Shown: in pieces, positions 35,734-43,022 of the stretch | Layout: every line of letters begins with the position of its first letter | Numbering within the stretch: position 1 is the stretch's first letter | Assembly (NCBI GenBank): GCA_023450335.1 | Contig: JAEXHA010000023.1 | Span: 1-54,433 of the forward strand | Direction of reading: 5' to 3' | Length of the DNA: 54,433 nt | Source: Actinomycetes bacterium | GTDB taxonomy: Bacteria; Actinomycetota; Actinomycetes; Actinomycetales; Microbacteriaceae | The notes under the pieces: generated by a model | Databases searched by the model: none | Told to the model about the DNA's origin: nothing | What the model saw: only the letters and a program-made list of their open reading frames with translations | Translations under genes and position numbers: made by a program

Positions 35734-35951
35734 GCTCGAACGTCTCTACTTCCAGGAAAGGCTGCGTGCGGGGACCCGATGGGGCGGCGATAGTTTGCAC
35801 GAACGGTCGGGTTTTCGCAAATGCCGTTGTGCCCATCGGTGTCATTGCGGGGTGCATGCCGTCAAACTCGCGGCGCGCCCGCGATATTCCCTCAGCCGCC
35901 GGAGTGCTGTGACACCATGGGTGCACACGCAGGATCGGGAGGGTGTTTCGC

Positions 35952-36983
35952 ATGGAACAGCTCAAAGTCATCGGCACCGAAGAGGGCGTCCTCGTTCTCG
36001 CCACGGAGTCCGGCGACAGGTTTACGCTGCCCGCGGACGACGCGCTGCGCGCGCACCTGCGGCGCCTGCAGCGCGACGCGGAGCCGCGCGCGGCCCGCCC
36101 CAACCCTCGCGAGATCCAAGCGCACATCCGCGCCGGGATGGCGACCGAGGAGGTTGCCGAGTTGCTGGGCCTGCGCGTGGACGACGTCGCGCGCTTCGAA
36201 GGGCCGGTCCTGGCCGAGCGCGAACACGTGGTCGGCCAAGCGCTGGCCGTCCCCGTGCTCATGGGGGGCGAACTCGATCCCGACGCGCAGCCGACCTTCG
36301 GCACCGCTGTGCGCGCCAAGCTGGCCGAGGCGGGTGCCTCGGGTGAACGGTGGACCAGCTGGCGCGAGGAGTCGGGCTGGATCGTCAAGCTCGAATTCAC
36401 CGCCAACGAGGTCGACCACGATGCCCGCTGGGGCTTCGACCCTCGCCGCTCGACCCTGTCGCCGCAGAACGCGGATGCCGTTCAGCTGTCACGGCAGGGG
36501 TCGCTGCCCGAGGGACTGATCCCGCGCCTGCGCGCGCTCGACACCTCGGGTGTCAAGGACACCTCGCGCTTCGACAGTGCGGCCTTCGGCCCGCGACGCG
36601 TGCCCGAGCCCGAGCCCGAGGCGACCGAGCCGCGACAGCCGAGCTCGACGGCTGTGCAGGAGGCCGCGATCAAACGGGCACCCGATCAGGGTGTGACCTC
36701 TGCCGAGACGGCGGACCTGCTCGAGGCACTGCGCCGCCGCCGCGGGCAGCGTGAGCCGATGCCTGCCGACGAAGCCGCCGACGCCGCATCCCCTGTCGCG
36801 CTCTTCGATGCGCTCGAACCCGGCTATGACGACCTGGTTCCCGAGCCCGAGTCGCGCCCCGCCGACGAGGCGTCGGCCGACGACAGCGCCGGCTCGGACG
36901 GCGGGCGCCGCAAGGGGCGCACCTCGATGCCGTCCTGGGACGAGATCGTGTTCGGTGCTCGCACGGAGGACGGCGGCGCCTGA
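35952..36983 (+). CDS. sepH: Septation protein SepH
   Basis: 343 residues. The N-terminal DUF3071 domain (about 1-165; ARPNPREIQAHIRAGMATEEVAELLGLRVDDVARFEGPVLAERE contains the helix-turn-helix-like motif) is followed by a long Pro/Glu-rich, probably disordered tail. In Streptomyces SepH binds FtsZ and stimulates its assembly. The ATG at 35952 has GGAGG 9 nt upstream. The 218-bp upstream gap (35734-35951) contains no gene and no clear motif. Confidence 0.9.
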   Translation: MEQLKVIGTEEGVLVLATESGDRFTLPADDALRAHLRRLQRDAEPRAARPNPREIQAHIRAGMATEEVAELLGLRVDDVARFEGPVLAEREHVVGQALAVPVLMGGELDPDAQPTFGTAVRAKLAEAGASGERWTSWREESGWIVKLEFTANEVDHDARWGFDPRRSTLSPQNADAVQLSRQGSLPEGLIPRLRALDTSGVKDTSRFDSAAFGPRRVPEPEPEATEPRQPSSTAVQEAAIKRAPDQGVTSAETADLLEALRRRRGQREPMPADEAADAASPVALFDALEPGYDDLVPEPESRPADEASADDSAGSDGGRRKGRTSMPSWDEIVFGARTEDGGA

Positions 36984-36993
36984 CCGATCGGGG

Positions 36994-38133
36994 TCAGCCC
37001 GGCACGTCGAACGCACCGAGCCTGATCAGCGGCACGATCCGCTCTTGATCGGTGAGCGAACCGTGCTGACCGATCATCTTCTGCGGCTTCTTGTCGGCGA
37101 GGCGGTCGTCGTAGTAGGCGACACCGGCCCGTGCCGCCACGAGCACATCGCCGATCCGCGGCGCGACTTCGGGTGCCACGGTCGCCCCGAACAGGCCCGC
37201 GGTGACGGCCTCGTCGCGTGACATCACCCAGGAGCGGGCGCCCTCGGCCTCGCGCCACCGTGTGACGACGGCATCGGCGTGACCGGGTTCGGCATACAGA
37301 TGCAGCATGCGCGGCTCCCCTGCGACGATGCGCACCCCTGTCAGGAGTGGGTCTCCCGCGGCAAGGAGAACGTGGCGGTGGGACGGTACGTCGACCATGC
37401 CGTGGTCGGCGGTGACAAGCACCCCGACGTCGGCGGGGACGGCGGCCGCGAGGCGGCTCATGGCGGAGTCGACCTGCTCGAGCGCGGCGGTCCAGGCTGC
37501 GCTCTCCCACCCTGATGCATGGCCGATCGTGTCGAGTTCGGGGATATACAGGTAGACCAGCGCCCCGTCGTGACGGGCGGCCGCCTCGACCGCCCGGTCG
37601 ACGCGATCATCGATGCTGTCGCCCGGCAGGAACATCGCGCCGCGCTGCAGCGCCTGGGTGAAGCCCGTGTGCACGTAGCGCGCCTTCGAGACGACCACGC
37701 AGGGCCGTCCGGCCGCCGCCTCGCGCTCGAACAGCGGCCGCGCGCGCTGCCAGGTGAGCGGATCGAGCCCGTCGGTCTCCCACCCCTTGAGCTGGTTCGG
37801 GGCCGCATCTGTCCCCGGCACCCGGACGCGGTATCCCACGATTCCGTGGGTGCCCGCGGGCACTGCGGTGAACAGGCTCGTCAGCGCCGTCGCCGTCGTC
37901 GCGGGAAACACCGAGCGTGCGGCATCCCGCTTGGTCATGCGCGAGGTGAGGAAGCGCGCATGCCCTGACCGGGCAGAGAGATTGCCGCGACCCAGACCGT
38001 CCACCAGCACCACGATCGCCGAGCGCGCCGGCGCGAACCACTCGCTGCGCGCGTCGAGTGCCGCCAGAACCTGCGGCAGAACCGCGGTGAGGCTCCGGGC
38101 CGTCGGCGGGTCCGCGGGTAGGCTGAGAGGCAT
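36994..38133 (-). CDS. Alkaline phosphatase-superfamily nucleotide pyrophosphatase/phosphodiesterase
   Basis: A 379-residue metallo-enzyme of the NPP/type I phosphodiesterase family. Metal and nucleophile signatures are VVLVDGLGRGNL (Asp), SVFPATTATALTSLFTAVPAGTHGIVGY (Thr nucleophile), YIPELDTIGHASGW (Asp/His) and VTADHGMVDVP (Asp-His). No signal peptide or membrane helix, so it is likely cytoplasmic; the substrate is unknown. It converges with sepH (10-bp gap), a pairing seen in other actinobacteria. Confidence 0.88.
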   Translation of the reverse strand: MPLSLPADPPTARSLTAVLPQVLAALDARSEWFAPARSAIVVLVDGLGRGNLSARSGHARFLTSRMTKRDAARSVFPATTATALTSLFTAVPAGTHGIVGYRVRVPGTDAAPNQLKGWETDGLDPLTWQRARPLFEREAAAGRPCVVVSKARYVHTGFTQALQRGAMFLPGDSIDDRVDRAVEAAARHDGALVYLYIPELDTIGHASGWESAAWTAALEQVDSAMSRLAAAVPADVGVLVTADHGMVDVPSHRHVLLAAGDPLLTGVRIVAGEPRMLHLYAEPGHADAVVTRWREAEGARSWVMSRDEAVTAGLFGATVAPEVAPRIGDVLVAARAGVAYYDDRLADKKPQKMIGQHGSLTDQERIVPLIRLGAFDVPG

Positions 38134-38198
38134 CGGGGCCAGTCTCGCACACGGCGCAGACGGCCCCTTCCCGTCACCCGGAGGACCCCGCAGATCCC

Positions 38199-40649
38199 AT
38201 GGCAGCTTCGCGCACCGAATCCGCCCCCGCAGACCACGGCCGCATCGAGGACGTCGACCTGTCCTCGGAGATGCAGGACTCCTTCCTCGAGTACGCGTAC
38301 TCCGTCATCTACTCGCGCGCGCTGCCCGATGCGCGCGATGGGCTCAAGCCCGTCCAGCGCCGCATCCTGTTCCAGATGGCGGAGATGGGGCTGCGCCCCG
38401 ACCGGGGGCACGTCAAGAGCGCGCGTGTGGTCGGCGAGGTGATGGGAAAGCTGCACCCGCACGGCGACTCCGCCATCTACGACGCGCTCGTACGCCTGGC
38501 GCAGGGCTTCGCGCTGCGTGTTCCCCTCGTCGACGGCCACGGCAACTTCGGATCGCTCGACGACGGCCCCGCCGCCGCCCGCTACACAGAGGCGCGCCTC
38601 GCACCCGCCGCGCTGGCACTGACCGAGAATCTCGACGAGGACGTCGTCGACTTCATCCCGAACTATGACGGCCAGTTCCAGCAGCCTGAGGTGCTGCCGG
38701 CGGCCTTCCCGAATCTCTTGGTCAACGGCACCACCGGTATCGCGGTGGGCATGGCGACCAACATGGCGCCGCACAACCTCATCGAGGTGGTGTCTGCGGC
38801 CGTGCACCTGCTCGAGCACCCCGAGGCGACGCTGGCAGAACTCATGGAGTTCGTGCCCGGCCCGGATCTGCCCGGCGGCGGCATCATCGTGAGCCTCGAC
38901 GGCATCAAAGACGCATACGCGACCGGACGCGGCACCTTCCGCACCCGGGCCAAGACCTCCATCGAATCGCTCGGGCCGCGCCGCACCGGCATCGTGGTCA
39001 CCGAACTGCCGTACATGGTCGGCGTCGAGCGCGTGATCGAGAAGATCAAGGATGCCGTCGGTGCCAAGAAGCTGACCGGTATCTCGGATGTGACCGACCT
39101 CACCGACCGCAACCACGGTCTGCGTCTGGTCATCGGGATCAAGACCGGCTTCGACCCGAACGCGGTGCTCCAGCAGCTGTATCGGCTGACACCGCTGGAA
39201 GACTCTTTCGGCATCAACAACGTCGCCCTCGTCCACGGTCAGCCGCAGACGCTCGGCCTCAAGGAGCTGCTGCGCGTCTACCTCGACCACCGACTCGACG
39301 TGGTCACCCGTCGCAGCCGGTACCGGCTCAACCGGCGGCAAGAACGGCTCCACCTGGTCGAGGGTCTGCTGATCGCGATCCTCGACATCGACGAGGTCAT
39401 CCAGGTCATCCGCGCGTCCGACGACGGTGACCAGGCCCGCACTCGGCTGATGAGCGTGTTCGACCTGTCACAGCCGCAGGCCGAGTACATCCTCGAGCTG
39501 CGGCTGCGCCGGCTGACGAAGTTCTCTCGCGTCGAACTGGAAACCGAGCGCGACCAGTTGAAGGCCGAGATCGCGCAGCTGGAGGCGTTGCTGGGTGATG
39601 ACGCGCTGTTGCGCGCGCAGGTCGCCCGTGAACTCGACGCAGCGGCCGAGACTTTCGGCACCCCGCGCCGTACGCTGCTCCTGGACGGCGGGCCCGTTGC
39701 ACCTCGCTCACGTGCGGCCGCACCGGCCGATCTGCAGATCGCCGACGAACCGTGCCGCGTGTTCCTGTCGGCGACCGGGCGCATGGTCCGCGCTCAGCTC
39801 GACGCCGCCGGCGCCGGCATCGTTCCTCCGGCACGTCGCTCGAAGCACGACGCGATCCGCTCCGTCGTCGACACCACGACCCGCGGTGAGATCGGCGCGG
39901 TGACCACCTCCGGACGACTTGTGCGCTTCTCCCCGGTCGACCTGCCCGCCGTGCCCGGCAACTCCGTCCAGTTGGCGGCGGGTACGAGGGCGGATCAGTA
40001 CCTGGCGCTGGCAGACAAGGAGCACGTCGTGGCGATCGTGCCGCTGGTCGACCTGCCCGTGATCGCCCTGGGAACCCGCCAGGGCATCGTCAAACGCGTT
40101 GCGGCGACCGAGCTGGCCCCCGGGAAGACCGACGTCGAGATCATCTCGCTCAAGCCCGGTGACAGCGTGGTCGGAGCGGCCGCGGCGCCCGATGACAGCG
40201 AGCTCGTATTCATCACCAGCGATGCCCAGCTGCTGCGGTTCGGCGCCGGCGCCGTGCGCCCACAGGGCCGCGCGGCCGGAGGCATGGCCGGGGTCCGCGT
40301 CAACGACGGGGAGCGCGTCGTGGCTTTCACCGCGCTGACCCCCACCGAGGACGCCGTGGTCGTCACGGTCGCCGGCGCGAGCACTGCGCTTGCGGGCACC
40401 GACGCGGGAACGGGCAAGGTCTCCGCCTTCGCCGAATTCCCCGCCAAGGGCCGCGCGACCGGCGGCGTGCGTGCCCAGCGGTTCTTGAAGGGCGAAGACA
40501 CGCTCACCGTGGCGTGGGTGGGCGTCGAGCCGCGTGCCGTTGCGGCGGACGGTGCGGCGCGGCCGCTGCCGGATGCCGGAGCCAAGCGCGACGCCTCCGG
40601 TCAGCCGCTCGACGCCGCGATCGGCGTGGTCGGCACCGCCGTGTCCTGA
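38199..40649 (+). CDS. parC: DNA topoisomerase IV subunit A ParC
   Basis: An 816-residue type IIA topoisomerase A subunit that decatenates replicated chromosomes with ParE. The catalytic tyrosine is Tyr129 (AARYTEARL); the quinolone-determining region reads GKLHPHGDSAIYDALVRLAQ with the drug-contact Ser91 intact. The C-terminal beta-propeller is degenerate and lacks the GyrA box, favouring ParC over GyrA. Its partner gene parE lies 2.4 kb downstream on the other strand. Confidence 0.93.
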   Translation: MAASRTESAPADHGRIEDVDLSSEMQDSFLEYAYSVIYSRALPDARDGLKPVQRRILFQMAEMGLRPDRGHVKSARVVGEVMGKLHPHGDSAIYDALVRLAQGFALRVPLVDGHGNFGSLDDGPAAARYTEARLAPAALALTENLDEDVVDFIPNYDGQFQQPEVLPAAFPNLLVNGTTGIAVGMATNMAPHNLIEVVSAAVHLLEHPEATLAELMEFVPGPDLPGGGIIVSLDGIKDAYATGRGTFRTRAKTSIESLGPRRTGIVVTELPYMVGVERVIEKIKDAVGAKKLTGISDVTDLTDRNHGLRLVIGIKTGFDPNAVLQQLYRLTPLEDSFGINNVALVHGQPQTLGLKELLRVYLDHRLDVVTRRSRYRLNRRQERLHLVEGLLIAILDIDEVIQVIRASDDGDQARTRLMSVFDLSQPQAEYILELRLRRLTKFSRVELETERDQLKAEIAQLEALLGDDALLRAQVARELDAAAETFGTPRRTLLLDGGPVAPRSRAAAPADLQIADEPCRVFLSATGRMVRAQLDAAGAGIVPPARRSKHDAIRSVVDTTTRGEIGAVTTSGRLVRFSPVDLPAVPGNSVQLAAGTRADQYLALADKEHVVAIVPLVDLPVIALGTRQGIVKRVAATELAPGKTDVEIISLKPGDSVVGAAAAPDDSELVFITSDAQLLRFGAGAVRPQGRAAGGMAGVRVNDGERVVAFTALTPTEDAVVVTVAGASTALAGTDAGTGKVSAFAEFPAKGRATGGVRAQRFLKGEDTLTVAWVGVEPRAVAADGAARPLPDAGAKRDASGQPLDAAIGVVGTAVS

Positions 40650-40675
40650 CGGTCGAGCGGTGGTGCGGGGCCGGC

Positions 40676-41338
40676 TCAGTCGATGGTGACCAGCCGCAGC
40701 TGAGCGGCGCGGATCAGCACCTGGATGCGGTCACGGACGCCCCATTTGGTCGTGATGCGTCCGAGATGCGACTTCACCGTCGCCTCCGAGACGAACATCT
40801 CGCCGGCGATCTCCGAGTTCGACATGCCTCGGGCCAGCAGCACCACCACTTCCATCTCGCGTTCGGTGAGGGCTTCCTCGCGGCTGAGCTCGCGCGGCGT
40901 CGGCGGCTGGTTGCTCTGGACCGAGCCCACCAGAGCGTGCGCGACGCGTGGGGAGAGGACATATCCACCCTCGTACGCCAGCCGGGCGGAATCCACGATG
41001 CGGTCGGGTGCGGTGTCCTTGACGAGGAAGCCCGAGGCGCCGGCGCTCAGCATCGGCACGACCACGCGTTCGGTGGAGAAGGTGGTCAGCGCGATGATCT
41101 TGATGCCGGGGAACTCGCGCGTCAGCCGCTGGGTCGCTTCGATGCCGTCCATCGTCGGCATCTGCACGTCCATGAGGACCACATCGGGGCGCACAGACCG
41201 CACCACTGAGATCGCGTCCGCGCCGTCGTGCGCTTCTCCCACCACCTCGAATCCCTCGGCGGACTCGAAGAACACCCGTAGGGCCGCCCGGACAAGCGAC
41301 TCGTCGTCGACGACAATCACCCGAATCGCATCAGTCAC
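40676..41338 (-). CDS. NarL/LuxR-family response regulator
   Basis: 220 residues: a receiver domain (VIVVDDES, phospho-acceptor Asp57 in VVLMDVQMP, Thr in LTTFST, Lys in FLVKDTAP) and a LuxR helix-turn-helix (LTEREMEVVVLLARGMSNSEIAGEMFVSEATVKSHLGRITTKWGVRDRIQ). The start GTG 41338 has TATGAT 6 nt upstream (leaderless). It is divergent from a HisKA_3 kinase, its presumed partner, and converges with parC (26-bp gap). Signal unknown. Confidence 0.93.
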   Translation of the reverse strand: MTDAIRVIVVDDESLVRAALRVFFESAEGFEVVGEAHDGADAISVVRSVRPDVVLMDVQMPTMDGIEATQRLTREFPGIKIIALTTFSTERVVVPMLSAGASGFLVKDTAPDRIVDSARLAYEGGYVLSPRVAHALVGSVQSNQPPTPRELSREEALTEREMEVVVLLARGMSNSEIAGEMFVSEATVKSHLGRITTKWGVRDRIQVLIRAAQLRLVTID

Positions 41339-41344
41339 ATGGTC

Positions 41345-41350
41345 ATCATA
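41345..41350 (-). promoter_or_regulatory. Candidate -10 box of a leaderless response-regulator promoter
   Basis: TATGAT, 6-nt spacer GACCAT, then GTG. This is the strongest -10 match of the divergent region. Confidence 0.6.
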
Positions 41351-41386
41351 CGAACCGCTCGGGCCGGCCGCGTACCGCACGGTTCC

Positions 41387-41401
41387 GACGAAAGTCGCAA
41401 C
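41387..41401. promoter_or_regulatory. 15-bp element GACGAAAGTCGCAAC, copy 1 (candidate response-regulator site)
   Basis: Identical to the copy at 42757-42771. GAC-GAAA-GTC inside it is an inverted repeat. In both copies a 5-nt spacer is followed by TAGCYG (41407-41412 here). It lies about 50-63 nt upstream of the response-regulator start and 79 nt upstream of the 15-codon ORF, so it could control both directions. Confidence 0.5.
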
Positions 41402-41479
41402 GGGTGTAGCCGTCTGGCTGTCGCGGCGGGCAACGTCGGTTTGAAGAATCGATTCGAGACATTGCGGGAGGTGAATCGC

Positions 41480-41527
41480 ATGAGTATCTTCTACGTTTTC
41501 GGCAAGATGATCGGCATCTTCCGCTGA
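41480..41527 (+). CDS. 15-residue peptide ORF between response regulator and kinase genes
   Basis: ATG 41480 to TGA 41527 encodes MSIFYVFGKMIGIFR. The ribosome binding site GGGAGGTGA (41466-41474) is among the strongest of the window and is well spaced. The peptide is hydrophobic and aromatic with two basic residues (Lys9, Arg15), of a kind that can sit in or on a membrane. It ends 36 nt before the kinase start. It could be a signalling or antimicrobial microprotein, or a leader ORF for the kinase gene. No family is known to me, so the call rests on the ribosome binding site and position only. Confidence 0.45.
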   Translation: MSIFYVFGKMIGIFR

Positions 41528-41563
41528 GCGGCGGGCGCGGCACAATCACGACATAATCAGGTG

Positions 41564-42739
41564 GTGACCCCCCGACGTACGACGGCGCTCGATCCGTTCC
41601 GCGCGCCGTTGTGGGCCTATCGTCCGCTGCGCGTCGGCACCCGCCGGGTGCTGCTCGTTCTCGTGGCGATCGTGCTGATCGTCGACTCGTTGCTCCGTGC
41701 GACCAGCACGACAGAGACGCCGCTGTTTCGCGCGATCGTGGGCACCGCGATCATCATCGTCACGGCCCTGTTCGCGTGGCGGCCCCCTGTGGCCGCGGTC
41801 GCGCTGATGGTCGTTGCGGGCATCGCCGCGGCGTCCGGGGTCGCGGGCGACTATGTGATCGGCGCGACGCTCATTCTGGGCGTCGTCGCGGCCACGTGCA
41901 GCGTTGTGCTCACAGCATTGACCGCCGCCGTCACCGTCGCGTGGGTCGTCCTCGAAGTCATTCTCCCGACGGGAATGCTGGAGCCCGTCGGAGCGGTGAT
42001 CGTCGGTGTGCTCGGTGCGGTCAGCATGCTGATCGGCATCACCATCGGCCAACAGCACAGCCGGTGGCGGAAACTGTCCGCGCAACTCGAGGAGAACGAG
42101 CGTCAGGTCGCTGAGCAGCTGCGGCACGAGCGCGAGTTGATCGCCGACGAACTGCACGACATCGTCGCGCACGAGATCACGATCGTGGCTCTGCACGCAG
42201 CGGTGCTGGAACGAACCGATGACTCCGAGGCTCGCCGGCAGTCGCAGACGGCGATCCGCGAGTCGGCCGTGCAGGCGTTGACCGACCTGCGCCGCGTTCT
42301 GGGAATGGTCCGTGGCGAGGAGAGTCCCTCGCCCGAGCATGTCCCGTCGCCCGAGTCGCTCGACGAGACGGTGGGCGCCGTGGTCAAGGAGCTCCAGACC
42401 GCCGACATCGAGGTCAGCGTCGCGATGCCCGACCATCTGCGTCTTCCCAACGCGTCGCTGCTGGCCCTCATCCGCGTCATCCGCGAAAGCTCGACCAATG
42501 TGCTCAAGCACGCCACCGGTGCACGAAACGTACGCATCACGCTGACCGTCGAGCACGGCTGGGCGCACCTGGTGTTCTCCGACGACTCGCCTCCTGCCCA
42601 CACCGCGGGCCTGCCGTCATCGGGCTACGGCATCATGCGCCTGCGTGAACGATTCCGCCTGTTCGGCGGAACCTTCGCCGCAGAGCGGCGCCCGGAAGGA
42701 TGGACGGTGTCCGCGTCGCTGCCACTGTCGGACGGATGA
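41564..42739 (+). CDS. Sensor histidine kinase (HisKA_3/NarX-DesK type)
   Basis: 391 residues. Five hydrophobic segments between about 28 and 162 form the membrane sensor, with no large extracellular domain. The dimerisation helix carries the phospho-acceptor His198 (ELIADELHDIVAHEITIVALHA), and the ATPase domain has the N box (VIRESSTNVLKHA) and GYGIMRLRERFRLFGG. The start is ambiguous between GTG 41561 and 41564; 41564 is 6 nt after CATAAT. Divergent from its likely response regulator. Confidence 0.93.
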   Translation: MTPRRTTALDPFRAPLWAYRPLRVGTRRVLLVLVAIVLIVDSLLRATSTTETPLFRAIVGTAIIIVTALFAWRPPVAAVALMVVAGIAAASGVAGDYVIGATLILGVVAATCSVVLTALTAAVTVAWVVLEVILPTGMLEPVGAVIVGVLGAVSMLIGITIGQQHSRWRKLSAQLEENERQVAEQLRHERELIADELHDIVAHEITIVALHAAVLERTDDSEARRQSQTAIRESAVQALTDLRRVLGMVRGEESPSPEHVPSPESLDETVGAVVKELQTADIEVSVAMPDHLRLPNASLLALIRVIRESSTNVLKHATGARNVRITLTVEHGWAHLVFSDDSPPAHTAGLPSSGYGIMRLRERFRLFGGTFAAERRPEGWTVSASLPLSDG

Positions 42740-42756
42740 TGCTCCCGGCAGATATA

Positions 42757-42771
42757 GACGAAAGTCGCAAC
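42757..42771. promoter_or_regulatory. 15-bp element GACGAAAGTCGCAAC, copy 2
   Basis: Exact duplicate of 41387-41401, with the same downstream spacing to TAGCTG (42777-42782). It lies 18 nt after the kinase stop in the 283-bp kinase-parE gap. It faces no annotated gene on the plus strand, so a small RNA or unrecognised peptide may start here. Confidence 0.5.
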
Positions 42772-42834
42772 CGGGCTAGCTGATCGTTCACGGCGCATCG
42801 CCCGAGGTATGCCTACGCTTATCGTGAGCCGAAG

Positions 42835-42858
42835 GACCAGCACCCCCCCCAGCTGGTC
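42835..42858 (+). terminator. Hairpin with an eight-cytosine loop downstream of the kinase gene
   Basis: GACCAGC and GCTGGTC (7 bp) close a 10-nt loop containing C8 (42843-42850). GTTTGTGTG follows. It may terminate the kinase transcript, or the RNA started at the second 15-bp element. The rest of the gap 42740-43022 shows no convincing gene. Confidence 0.45.
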
Positions 42859-43022
42859 GTTTGTGTGCGAACCACACGCGAGTTCTGGTGCAATCGGGGA
42901 CGAGAGCGTGCACGTGCGATCGTCGCCCAGAGCATCGCGTGCGTGACGCCCGCGGCGATGCCCGGGATCGATTCCCCAGATCGGTCCCGGGCCCCCGCGG
43001 CCGCGGCCGTCGGCGGCGTGCC

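Noticed and set aside
42809..42946. 45-codon ORF downstream of the kinase gene, running through the C8 tract
   Set aside because: Its ribosome binding site is too close to the ATG, composition is low-complexity, and it matches no family; kept only as a possibility in the finding on the second 15-bp element.
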